From Thermoleophilia bacterium (lineage in GTDB: Bacteria > Actinomycetota > Thermoleophilia > Miltoncostaeales > Miltoncostaeaceae), in NCBI GenBank assembly GCA_016463385.1, contig JAEMRL010000103.1, positions 1 to 7,375 of the forward strand: 7,375 nucleotides of DNA. Direction: 5' to 3'. The notes beneath the pieces are model-generated. The model was not told the origin of the DNA. It was given only the letters and a program-made list of their open reading frames with translations, and searched no databases. The position numbers were made by a program, and so were the translations under genes. This document shows, in pieces, positions 1 to 6,319 of this stretch; positions within the stretch are counted from its first letter, which is position 1; each line of letters starts with the position of its first letter.

Positions 1-746
1 AGCGCGCTCTGAGGATCTGGCCGCTGTCGGCGCTGCCCGAGGTGGTGCCCGGAGATGATCTGGGGTCGATGCTCGCCGAGCGTGCCCGCGCGGAGGGCGT
101 CGTGCCGGGCGACATCCTGATCGTCGCCCATAAGGTCGTGAGCAAGGCGGAGGGGCGGATCGTCACTCTCGCCGACGTGCGTCCCGGCCCGGCCGCGCTG
201 ACGCTCTCCGAGGAGACCGGAAAGAGCGCCGCCTTGTGCGAGCTGATCCTCTCCGAGAGCCGGCGGATCGTGCGCCGCCGGGGCGGGACCCTGATCTGCG
301 AGACCCATCACGGCTTCGTCTGCGCCAACGCGGGCATCGACTCCTCGAACGCCCCCGAGGGGCGGGTCGTGCTGCTGCCGGTCGACCCCGACGCCTCGGC
401 GCGACGGCTGCAGGCCCGGTTGGCGGCCGAGGTGGGCGGACGCGTCGGCGCGGTGGTGATCGACACCCATGGCCGTCCCTTCCGCCGCGGGCTGGTCAAC
501 GTGGCGATCGGCGTGGCGGGATTCGACCCGATCCTCGACCACCGCGGCGAGCGCGACCGCAGCGGGCGCATCCTGGTGGCGACCGATCAGGCACTGGCCG
601 ACGAGCTGGCCGCGGCCGCCGGTATCTATCTGGGCAAGGCCTCGGGGACGCCGGCGGTGATCGCCTCGGGCGTGCCGACGAACCAGTCGCCCGGGGGAGC
701 GCATCTGCTGGTGCGCGACCCCGCGCATGACCTCTTTCGCACTTGA
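1..746 (+). CDS. cofE: Coenzyme F420-0:L-glutamate ligase CofE, 5' end outside window
   Basis: This enzyme is known to add L-glutamate residues to F420-0 (GTP-dependent, cytosolic) to give polyglutamylated F420. The reading frame is open to the left edge: bases 3-41 read RALRIWPLSALPE, the usual CofE N-terminus (bulky IWPL segment followed by P-E-V-x-P-G-D-D-L). The true start is therefore a few codons left of the window, and the GTG at 42 is internal. The visible 247 residues match the full length of a stand-alone CofE (about 250). Family motifs seen are HKVVSKAEG (bases 129-155), ETHHGFVCANAGIDSSN with DSSN at 339-350, VVIDTHGRPFRRG, and the C-terminal GKASGTPAVIASGVP. The protein ends at TGA 744-746 without the nitroreductase-like domain of mycobacterial FbiB. 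fprA follows 88 bases downstream on the same strand. The family call is firm; only the N-terminus is unseen. Confidence 0.95.
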   Translation, partial: RALRIWPLSALPEVVPGDDLGSMLAERARAEGVVPGDILIVAHKVVSKAEGRIVTLADVRPGPAALTLSEETGKSAALCELILSESRRIVRRRGGTLICETHHGFVCANAGIDSSNAPEGRVVLLPVDPDASARRLQARLAAEVGGRVGAVVIDTHGRPFRRGLVNVAIGVAGFDPILDHRGERDRSGRILVATDQALADELAAAAGIYLGKASGTPAVIASGVPTNQSPGGAHLLVRDPAHDLFRT

Positions 747-750
747 TCAC

Positions 751-763
751 CCGCTCCTAGCGG
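751..763 (+). other. Small hairpin after cofE
   Basis: CCGCT (751-755) and AGCGG (759-763) form a perfect 5-bp stem with a 3-base CCT loop, five bases after the cofE stop. No T-tract follows, so it does not look like a classical intrinsic terminator. It could be a weak RNA-stabilising hairpin or chance in GC-rich DNA. Confidence 0.25.
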
Positions 764-780
764 CCGCCTGCGCGCGCCCA

Positions 781-786
781 TAAGCT
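781..786 (+). promoter_or_regulatory. Possible -10 element for fprA
   Basis: TAAGCT fits the loose actinobacterial -10 pattern TANNNT and lies 48 bases before the chosen fprA ATG, in the 88-base gap after cofE. No convincing -35 hexamer sits 16-18 bases upstream. fprA may instead be transcribed by read-through from cofE, so this is only a candidate. Confidence 0.2.
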
Positions 787-834
787 GGCCCCTCGACCTC
801 CGTCCTACTGCCGACGACCGACCTGGGAGTGAGC

Positions 835-2271
835 ATGCAGGGAGATCTCGGCACGCCGGCCGCCCCGCTGCGCGTGGCCATCATCGGATCCGGACCCTCG
901 GGCTTCTACGCGGCCGAGCACCTGCAGGAGCAGGACGGCCTCGAGGTCCAGATCGACATGTACGACCGTCTGCCGACGCCCTTCGGGCTGGTGCGCGGCG
1001 GGGTGGCCCCGGACCATCAGAAGATCAAGTCGGTCACCCGGGTCTACGACAAGATCGCGGCCCACCCCGAGTTCCGCTTCTACGGCAACGTGGAGATGGG
1101 GCGCGACATCACCCACGAGGACCTGTCGGCGTACTACCACGCGATCATCTACGCGGTGGGCGCGCGCACCGACCGGCGTATGGGGATCCCGCGTGAATAC
1201 CTGCCCGGCAGCCACTCGGCCACCGAGTTCGTGGGCTGGTACAACGCCCACCCGGACTTCCGCAGCCTCGGATTCGACCTGTCGTCGACCGGTGCGGCGG
1301 TGGTGGGCAACGGCAACGTGGCGATGGACCTCGCCCGCATCCTCGCCAGCCCTCCCGAGGCGCTGGCGGCGACCGACATCGCCGAGCACGCCCTGCGCGC
1401 GCTGACCGGCAACGGCATCCGCGAGATCCACGTCCTCGGTCGCCGCGGCCCCGCGCAGGCGGCCTTCACCAACAAGGAGCTCAAGGAGCTGGGTGAGCTG
1501 CCGGGCGTGGACGTGGTGGTCGACCCGGCCGAGGTCGCGCTCGACCCCCTCTCGGAGGCGGACGTCGCCGCCCGGCCCAACCGCACCCGGGACCGCAACC
1601 TGGAGCTGTTGCGCGAGTACGCCGAGCGCCCCCTCACCGGCGCCCCCAAGCGGATCGTCCTCCACTTCCTGGTCTCGCCGGTCGAGATCGTGGGCACCGA
1701 GCGGGTCGAGGCGCTCACGATCGTGCACAACGAGCTCTACGAGAGCGAGGACGGCTCGATCCGCCCCCGCCCGACCGAGCGCCAGACGACGATCCCGCTC
1801 GGGCTGGTCTTCCGCGCCATCGGCTACCAGGGCGTCCCGCTGCCGGGGATCCCCTTCGACGCGATGCGCGGGGTCATCCCCAACGAGGCCGGCCGGATCA
1901 TGGATCCGCGTGTGGGCGCACCGGTCCAGGGCGAGTACGTGGTCGGGTGGATCAAGCGCGGCCCCCAGGGGATCATCGGGACCAACAAACCCGACTCCCA
2001 GGAGTCGGTCGACAGCCTGCTGGCCGACCTCCGGGGCGGCCACCTCAACAAGCACGAGGTGCCCGCCCGTGAGGTGCTCGAGCGCCTGCTCGGCGAGCGC
2101 CGCCGCGACTTCGTCTCCTACGAGGACTGGCAGCTGATCGACCTGCTCGAGCAGGAGCGCGGGGCAGCCAGCGGTGCGCCGCGGGTGAAGTTCAGCCGGG
2201 TCGAGGAGATGCTCCAGGCGCTCAAGGAGCGCAAGCGGGCGGCCGCCGAGGAGGCCGCCCGGGAGGGCTAG
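835..2271 (+). CDS. fprA: FprA-type ferredoxin/flavodoxin-NADP+ reductase
   Basis: This is an FAD flavoprotein of the adrenodoxin-reductase/FprA family, which moves electrons between NADPH and ferredoxin or flavodoxin in the cytosol. The 478 residues compare with roughly 450-460 for mycobacterial FprA. Motifs seen are the FAD dinucleotide fold GSGPSG (residues 18-23), PFGLVRGGVAPDHQKIK (49-65), the NADP-binding GNGNVAMD (from 158), HVLGRRGPAQAAFTNKE, and the family signature GWIKRGPQGIIGTNK (371-385). The last ~25 residues are charged and probably helical. I chose ATG 835 because GGGAG (825-829) lies 5 bases ahead of it; the GTG at 829 overlaps that Shine-Dalgarno sequence. The stop TAG (2269-2271) shares the palindrome CTAG with the stop of convergent cofH. 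The gene sits beside F420 genes and opposite two radical-SAM enzymes, which makes a role as their electron source plausible, but this is inference. Confidence 0.93.
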   Translation: MQGDLGTPAAPLRVAIIGSGPSGFYAAEHLQEQDGLEVQIDMYDRLPTPFGLVRGGVAPDHQKIKSVTRVYDKIAAHPEFRFYGNVEMGRDITHEDLSAYYHAIIYAVGARTDRRMGIPREYLPGSHSATEFVGWYNAHPDFRSLGFDLSSTGAAVVGNGNVAMDLARILASPPEALAATDIAEHALRALTGNGIREIHVLGRRGPAQAAFTNKELKELGELPGVDVVVDPAEVALDPLSEADVAARPNRTRDRNLELLREYAERPLTGAPKRIVLHFLVSPVEIVGTERVEALTIVHNELYESEDGSIRPRPTERQTTIPLGLVFRAIGYQGVPLPGIPFDAMRGVIPNEAGRIMDPRVGAPVQGEYVVGWIKRGPQGIIGTNKPDSQESVDSLLADLRGGHLNKHEVPAREVLERLLGERRRDFVSYEDWQLIDLLEQERGAASGAPRVKFSRVEEMLQALKERKRAAAEEAAREG

Positions 2272-4109
2272 ACGGCGCTCTCCACCCGGCCGTAGACCGT
2301 GGTGCGCCGCGCCGGGGTGCGGCCGGCGCCGCGGATGGCGGCCTCGAGCTCCTCGGGGGTGGCCAGCTGGCCGTGGGCCGCTCCCGAGGCACGGGAGATG
2401 TTCTCGTCCATCAGGGTCCCGCCGAGGTCGTTGCAGCCGGCGTCGAGCAGGCGCGCGCCGCCGGACAGACCGAGCTTCACCCAGGAGGCCTGGATGTTGT
2501 CGATCAGGCCGTCCAGGGCGATCCGCCCGACGGCGTGCACGAGGACGACCTCGTCCCAGGTCGGCCCGGGCCGGGACTTGCCCTGCAGGAAGATCGGCGA
2601 GGCCATGTGGACGAACGGGAGCGGGACGAACTCGGTGAACCCGCCGGTGCGCCGCTGGATCTGGCGCAGCACCTCGAGGTGGTTGGCCCATGAGCGCGGC
2701 CCGTCGATGTGGCCCATCATCATCGTGGTGGTGGACCGCAGCCCGAGCTCGTGGGCGGTGATCATCACCTCGGCCCACTCGGCCGTGCGCACCTTGTCCG
2801 GGCACAGATGCACGCGCACGCGATCGTCCAGGATCTCGGCGGCGGTGCCCGGCAGGGTGCCGAGGCCCGCGTCGCGCAGGCGCATCAGGAACTCGCGCAC
2901 GCTGATCCCGAGGGTGTGCGCCCCCTGCCAGACCTCGAGCGGCGTGAAGCCGTGCACGTGCATCTCGGGCAGGCGGGCCTTGATGCCCTCGAGCACCGAG
3001 ACGTAGAAGTCGCCGTCGAAGTCGGGGTGGATGCCTCCCTGGAGACAGACCTCGGTGGCCCCGCGCTCCCAGGCCTCGACCGAGCGGTGGACCACCTCGT
3101 GGACGTTGAGGATGTACGGGTCGCCGCGCAGGTTGAGGCTCTTGGGCCCGCGCGAGAAGCCGCAGAAGCCGCAGCGGAAGTAGCACTGGTTGGTGTAGTT
3201 GATGTTGCGGTTGACCACGTAGGTGACGGTGTCGCCGCACCGGCGCGCGCGCAGGGTGTCGGCGACCCGGGCGATCGCTTCCACCTCGGGTCCCCGGGCC
3301 CGGAAGAGCCGCTCGATCTCTGCGACCCGCGGGGGGCTGTCGGCCAGTGAGCGCTCGAGGATGCCGGCGAGATCCGGGTCGATGCGCGAGAGTCCCTCCT
3401 CGGGATCCCCGGCGCGCCAGGCCTCGTCGTCCCACTCGGCCGACAGGCGCCGCGGGGGCACCGGCGGCTCCTCGTCGCGGCCGGGGGCCCAGCGGTAGCG
3501 CGGCCGCGAGGCGCCCGAGCCGTCGATGTGGCCGAGCCACGCGGTGAACAGCGGCCGGGCGAGCATCTCGCGGGCGTCGTCGATCTCGGTCTCGGGCGGT
3601 AGCGCGGTGCGCTCGATGAGCGCGCGCGGGGCGATCGCCTCGCGTAGTGCGCCGACCTCCTGCGGACCCCAGTTGCCGACCACCAGGTCCACCGCGCCGG
3701 CGGCGATCGCATCGAGGGCCTCGGCGAGCGTGTCGACGGTCACCGAGACGCGCGTGGAGATCCCCGGCAACCAGCCGAGCTCGATCGCCTCCTCGAGACC
3801 GGCCGGGTCGGTGCGCAGGAATGCGGCGCCGGTGCGCACGAGTGCGTCGAGCACGTCGGCGCGCATGCCGGCGCGGCGCACGCTGATGCGCCAGCCCGGC
3901 ACGCCGCGGCCGAGCAGCTCCATCGCCACGGGAGGGTCGACGACCCAGGCGATCGCCGGGGAATCGGCGCGCGCGGTCTCGACCGGCAGGAGCCCGGCCT
4001 CGAGAGCCCGGGCGACCGCCGCGTCATCGAGGCCGGCGACCTCGCCGACTCGCGCCCGCGTGACGCCCGCGGGCGTCCCGGTCACCGTGCGGCAGAAGGT
4101 CACGCTCAT
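2268..4109 (-). CDS. cofH: FO synthase subunit 2 (CofH) with a ~240-residue N-terminal extension
   Basis: CofH is the radical-SAM enzyme that joins the 4-hydroxybenzyl unit of tyrosine to 5-amino-6-ribitylaminouracil, the first step of FO synthesis. Residues 244-613 (370 aa) equal a complete stand-alone CofH. They include VTYVVNRNINYTNQC, the SAM-cluster motif CX3CX2C (C309, C313, C316), EVCLQGGIHPD, PGTAAEILDDRVR, GGFTEFVPLPFVHMASP, DNIQASWVKLG and NDLGGTLMDENISRASGA. Residues 1-243 are extra and I do not recognise them. A short stretch (17-42) resembles a winged-helix start, and 72-185 alternates predicted strands and helices like part of an alpha/beta barrel. A Pro/Arg/Glu-rich linker (about 190-243) leads into the core. 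The start ATG overlaps the cofG stop (ATGA), with GAGG at 4117-4120 seven bases ahead, so the extension is very probably translated. The gene is the last of the operon; its stop overlaps the fprA stop. Confidence 0.95.
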   Translation of the reverse strand: MSVTFCRTVTGTPAGVTRARVGEVAGLDDAAVARALEAGLLPVETARADSPAIAWVVDPPVAMELLGRGVPGWRISVRRAGMRADVLDALVRTGAAFLRTDPAGLEEAIELGWLPGISTRVSVTVDTLAEALDAIAAGAVDLVVGNWGPQEVGALREAIAPRALIERTALPPETEIDDAREMLARPLFTAWLGHIDGSGASRPRYRWAPGRDEEPPVPPRRLSAEWDDEAWRAGDPEEGLSRIDPDLAGILERSLADSPPRVAEIERLFRARGPEVEAIARVADTLRARRCGDTVTYVVNRNINYTNQCYFRCGFCGFSRGPKSLNLRGDPYILNVHEVVHRSVEAWERGATEVCLQGGIHPDFDGDFYVSVLEGIKARLPEMHVHGFTPLEVWQGAHTLGISVREFLMRLRDAGLGTLPGTAAEILDDRVRVHLCPDKVRTAEWAEVMITAHELGLRSTTTMMMGHIDGPRSWANHLEVLRQIQRRTGGFTEFVPLPFVHMASPIFLQGKSRPGPTWDEVVLVHAVGRIALDGLIDNIQASWVKLGLSGGARLLDAGCNDLGGTLMDENISRASGAAHGQLATPEELEAAIRGAGRTPARRTTVYGRVESAV

Positions 4110-5326
4110 GCGGCCACCTCGACCAGCGGCTCGGGGGAGACGTCGCGCGCGAGACCTTGCTCGTCCGCCAGGGCCCGGACCCGGGGCCGCACGCCCGGAT
4201 CGAGGAAGTCGTCGTCGGTCAGGTACTCGGGGTAGATCGTGAGGCGCTCGCGCAGTTCGTATCCGGCGTCGGCGCAGAGCGCGCGCAGGCCCTCGATGTC
4301 GGGCCAGGGGGCCTCGGGGTTGACGAAGTCCGGGGTGAGGGGGGAGACCCCGCCCCAGTCGTTGATGCCCGACAGGAGCAGCGGCCCGTAGTCGGCCGAC
4401 AGGTTCGGCGGCGCCTGGATGCTCATCGCCGGGCCCATCACCAGTCGCGCGATGGCGCAGGTGGTCATCAGCTCGACCAGACCCGGCTCGCCTGCGGCGG
4501 CCATCGGCGTGTTCGGCTTGGCGCGGAAGTTCTGCACGATGACCTCCTGGATGTGCCCGTGGGCGTCGTGCAGGTCGCGAAGGGCGAGCAGCGCTTCGAC
4601 GCGCTCGCGCTCGGTCTCGCCGATCCCGATCAGGATCCCCGAGGTGAAGGGGATCCGCAGCTCGCCCGCGCGGCGGATCATCGCCAGGCGCGTCGCCGGG
4701 CGCTTGTCGGGTGCGTGCTCGTGCGGCCCACCCGGCCCGCAGAGCCGCTCGGAGACCGACTCGAGCATCATCCCCTGGCTGGCGGAGACCTCACGCAGCT
4801 CCGAGAGCTCGCGGCGTCCGAGGATGCCGGCGTTGGGGTGGGGGAGCAGGCCCGTCTTCTCGAGCACCATCGCGCACATGGCGGTCAGGTAGGACTGGGT
4901 GGTCTCGTGGCCGAATCGCCGCAACGCCGCCTTGTGGCTCGGAAAGCGCGCCTCGGGGCGGTCGCCGAGGGTGAACAGCGCCTCCTTGCACCCCAGCTGG
5001 CGACCCGCCTCGGCCACCGCGAGCACCTCGTCGGGGCTCATGGTGTGCGCGCGCGGATCATCGTCGGTGTGGGCGAAGGTGCAATACGAGCAGACGTCCC
5101 GGCAGAGGTTCGTCAGCGGGATGAACACCTTGCGCGAGTAGGTGACCACGGGTGGGCGACCACGGTCGCGCAGGACCGCGGCGGCGGCCCAGAGGGCGGG
5201 ATGCTCGGCGCCGCGGGCCTCGGCGAGCGCCAGAGCCTGGTCCGCGCTCAGTCGCCGGCCCTCGAGCGCCGCCTCGACGGAGGCGCGCAGGGGCGGGCGC
5301 AGCGCGCTGAGCGCCCCCTGGTCCAT
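4106..5326 (-). CDS. cofG: FO synthase subunit 1 (CofG), radical SAM
   Basis: CofG performs the second half of FO synthesis, cyclising the CofH product to 7,8-didemethyl-8-hydroxy-5-deazariboflavin with loss of ammonia. The 406-residue protein carries the SAM-cluster motif CX3CX2C in NLCRDVCSYCTF (C75, C79, C82). It also has VTYSRKVFIPLTNLC, KEALFTLGDRPE, PHPNAGIL, MMLESVSERL, FTSGILIGIGET, EVIVQNFRAKPNTPM and LLLSGINDWGGVSPLTPDFVNPE, all typical of CofG. I chose ATG 5326-5324 because its A is the last base of the upstream crotonase stop (TGATG) and GGAG (5335-5338) lies 8 bases ahead; the frame also stays open upstream, but that part only shadows the crotonase gene. The stop overlaps the cofH start by four bases. 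CofG and CofH are fused as FbiC in mycobacteria but separate here. Confidence 0.96.
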   Translation of the reverse strand: MDQGALSALRPPLRASVEAALEGRRLSADQALALAEARGAEHPALWAAAAVLRDRGRPPVVTYSRKVFIPLTNLCRDVCSYCTFAHTDDDPRAHTMSPDEVLAVAEAGRQLGCKEALFTLGDRPEARFPSHKAALRRFGHETTQSYLTAMCAMVLEKTGLLPHPNAGILGRRELSELREVSASQGMMLESVSERLCGPGGPHEHAPDKRPATRLAMIRRAGELRIPFTSGILIGIGETERERVEALLALRDLHDAHGHIQEVIVQNFRAKPNTPMAAAGEPGLVELMTTCAIARLVMGPAMSIQAPPNLSADYGPLLLSGINDWGGVSPLTPDFVNPEAPWPDIEGLRALCADAGYELRERLTIYPEYLTDDDFLDPGVRPRVRALADEQGLARDVSPEPLVEVAA

Positions 5327-6138
5327 CAGCCGGGCTCCGGGCCCTGGTCCTCGCGGAACTTGCGCCAGTCGGCGGGCCGCTTCTCCTGGAAGCTGGCGAT
5401 GCCCTCGGCCGGCTCGGGCCCGTAGACGTGGTTGAGCGCGACCATCTCCAAGCCGTGCTGGACTGCTGAGTAGAGCTGGTCGGTCGCCGAGTTCATGGCG
5501 ATCTTGGCCAGGCGCAGCCCCTGCGGGGAGCGCCGCAGGATCTGGGTGCACCAGCGGTCGACCTCGGCGTCGAGCTCCTCGTCGGGGACGACGGCGTTGA
5601 CCAGGCCCATCGCCAGCGCCTCCTCGGCGCTGTACTGCCGGGTCAGGTAGAGGATCTCGCGCGCCTTCTTCTCCCCGACGACCTGTGGGAGCAACTGGCA
5701 CCCCCACCACAGTGGAGCGCTACCGATCTTCGGCCCGGCCTGTCCGAACTTGCCCGATGCGCCGGAGATCGTCAGGTCGCAGAGGACGTTGAGCTCGTTG
5801 CCGCCTCCGATGCAGTAGCCGCGCACCTTCACGATGATCGGCTTGCCGTTGTTGCGTATCCCGTTGGCGAGCCGGTCATGCAGGTGGTGCAGGCTGCGCT
5901 TCTCGGCCGCCGTGCGCGTCGGGTCGCGGACGTCGCCGCCCACGCAGAACGCGCGCTCGCCGGCGCCGGTGAAGACGATCACCCCGACGGCCTCGTCGTC
6001 GGCGGCGGCCTCGAAGGCCTCGGCCAGCTCCCGGATCGTCTGGCGCCGGAAGGCGTTCAGGCGGTCGGGGCGGTTGATCGTGATCGTGGCCCGCCCATCG
6101 GCGACCTCGTAGAGAACGTCCTCGAAGTTGTCGGGCAC
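5326..6138 (-). CDS. MenB/BadI-like crotonase (enoyl-CoA hydratase/isomerase family)
   Basis: This 270-residue crotonase acts on an acyl-CoA thioester; the substrate is unknown. The oxyanion-hole segments are AFCVGGD (residues 63-69) and GYCIGGGNEL (107-116). The backbone most resembles naphthoate synthase MenB and 2-ketocyclohexanecarboxyl-CoA hydrolase BadI: FGQAGPKIGS (131-140), GEKKAREI (155-162), RQYSAEEALAMGLVN, and a C-terminal EKRPADWRKF. However, MenB's SFDGG, with its catalytic Asp, reads SAPLW here. E115 stands where classical enoyl-CoA hydratases carry a catalytic Glu, while the second Glu position is G135. So it is probably neither MenB nor a textbook hydratase. The start is GTG (6138-6136) with GAGG (6144-6147) five bases ahead. 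It is first in an operon with cofG (stop-start overlap TGATG) and divergent from an IclR regulator. Family is certain; function is open. Confidence 0.88.
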   Translation of the reverse strand: MPDNFEDVLYEVADGRATITINRPDRLNAFRRQTIRELAEAFEAAADDEAVGVIVFTGAGERAFCVGGDVRDPTRTAAEKRSLHHLHDRLANGIRNNGKPIIVKVRGYCIGGGNELNVLCDLTISGASGKFGQAGPKIGSAPLWWGCQLLPQVVGEKKAREILYLTRQYSAEEALAMGLVNAVVPDEELDAEVDRWCTQILRRSPQGLRLAKIAMNSATDQLYSAVQHGLEMVALNHVYGPEPAEGIASFQEKRPADWRKFREDQGPEPG

Positions 6139-6180
6139 TCGAGCCTCGCGAGTTCGTGACGACGGATGCGATGCGCGTCC

Positions 6181-6186
6181 ATCCTA
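6181..6186 (-). promoter_or_regulatory. Possible -10 element for crotonase-cofG-cofH operon
   Basis: On the minus strand this reads TAGGAT, which fits TANNNT and matches four of six bases of TATAAT. Transcription would start near 6174, giving a leader of about 36 bases before the GTG start at 6138. No clear -35 is seen at the right spacing, so activation by a regulator would be expected if this is real. Confidence 0.25.
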
Positions 6187-6221
6187 CGCGCGCGCCGACC
6201 TCCCCCGCCGGTTTCACACAC

Positions 6222-6228
6222 CAAGACG
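6222..6228 (+). repeat. CAAGACG copy 1 (candidate operator half-site)
   Basis: CAAGACG followed by A; it faces copy 2 as an inverted repeat across 21 bases. It lies just upstream of the proposed operon -10 on the minus strand. Adjacent TGGTtcgACCA (6230-6240) is a further small inverted repeat. Confidence 0.4.
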
Positions 6229-6249
6229 ATGGTTCGACCAGTGGGTCGC

Positions 6250-6256
6250 CGTCTTG
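6250..6256 (-). repeat. CAAGACG copy 2, inverted (candidate operator half-site)
   Basis: The plus strand reads CGTCTTG; on the minus strand the match to copy 3 extends to CAAGACGG. It overlaps the TTGCCG proposed as -35 of the IclR gene, a position suited to autorepression. Confidence 0.4.
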
Positions 6257-6283
6257 CCGTTCTCGGCCCGTGCGGTGTACCAC
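6254..6283 (+). promoter_or_regulatory. Possible promoter of the IclR-family gene
   Basis: TTGCCG (6254-6259) and TACCAC (6278-6283) are separated by 18 bases, matching four and three bases of the -35 and -10 consensus. Transcription would start about 6290, roughly 30 bases before the ATG. The match is weak and only suggestive. Confidence 0.3.
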
Positions 6284-6302
6284 TCCCTTGTCTCATCGAT
6301 CA

Positions 6303-6309
6303 CAAGACG
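6303..6309 (+). repeat. CAAGACG copy 3 (candidate operator half-site)
   Basis: CAAGACGG, same orientation as copy 1, ends ten bases before the ATG of the IclR gene and would lie in its 5' leader, where a bound repressor could block transcription. Confidence 0.4.
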
Positions 6310-6319
6310 GGTTTTCACG

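Larger units (their letters stand above)
6139..6319. promoter_or_regulatory. Divergent intergenic region between crotonase-cofGH operon and iclR-type gene
   Basis: This ~180-base region must hold the promoters for both directions. It is visibly less GC-rich than the genes in its right half. It contains three copies of CAAGACG, a short inverted repeat TGGTtcgACCA (6230-6240) and weak promoter-like hexamers for each strand. Two similar strings, GGTTTCAC (near 6210) and GGTTTTCAC (near 6310), flank the heptamer copies. IclR regulators commonly control the divergent operon and themselves from such a region; that role here is inference. Confidence 0.6.

Noticed and set aside
751..763. Intrinsic terminator after cofE
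   Set aside because: The stem is only 5 bp and no T-tract follows, so it was listed only as a hairpin.
829..834. GTG start for fprA
   Set aside because: It overlaps the GGGAG ribosome site that is correctly spaced for ATG 835; only two residues differ.
805..3540. A 911-codon open frame on the minus strand across fprA and cofH
   Set aside because: Its translation is Arg/Pro/Ala-rich and low complexity, and it lies opposite fprA and in another frame of cofH, both of which match known families throughout. It is a high-GC shadow.
4157..5425. A 422-codon plus-strand open frame opposite cofG
   Set aside because: It is antisense to a fully conserved CofG, has no recognisable motif and has no ribosome site; expected in GC-rich DNA.
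5327..5710. Extended N-terminus of CofG into the crotonase gene
   Set aside because: The added residues are a frame-shifted reading of the crotonase and unlike CofG; the ATG at 5326 has a good GGAG site and the coupling overlap.
5326..6138. Assigning the crotonase as MenB (naphthoate synthase)
   Set aside because: The overall pattern is similar, but the MenB SFDGG catalytic segment is replaced by SAPLW and no other menaquinone gene is nearby.
6128..6319. Upstream start for the IclR gene
   Set aside because: The extra 64 residues are unlike the family and would cover the crotonase start and divergent promoter region; ATG 6320 gives a normal IclR length.
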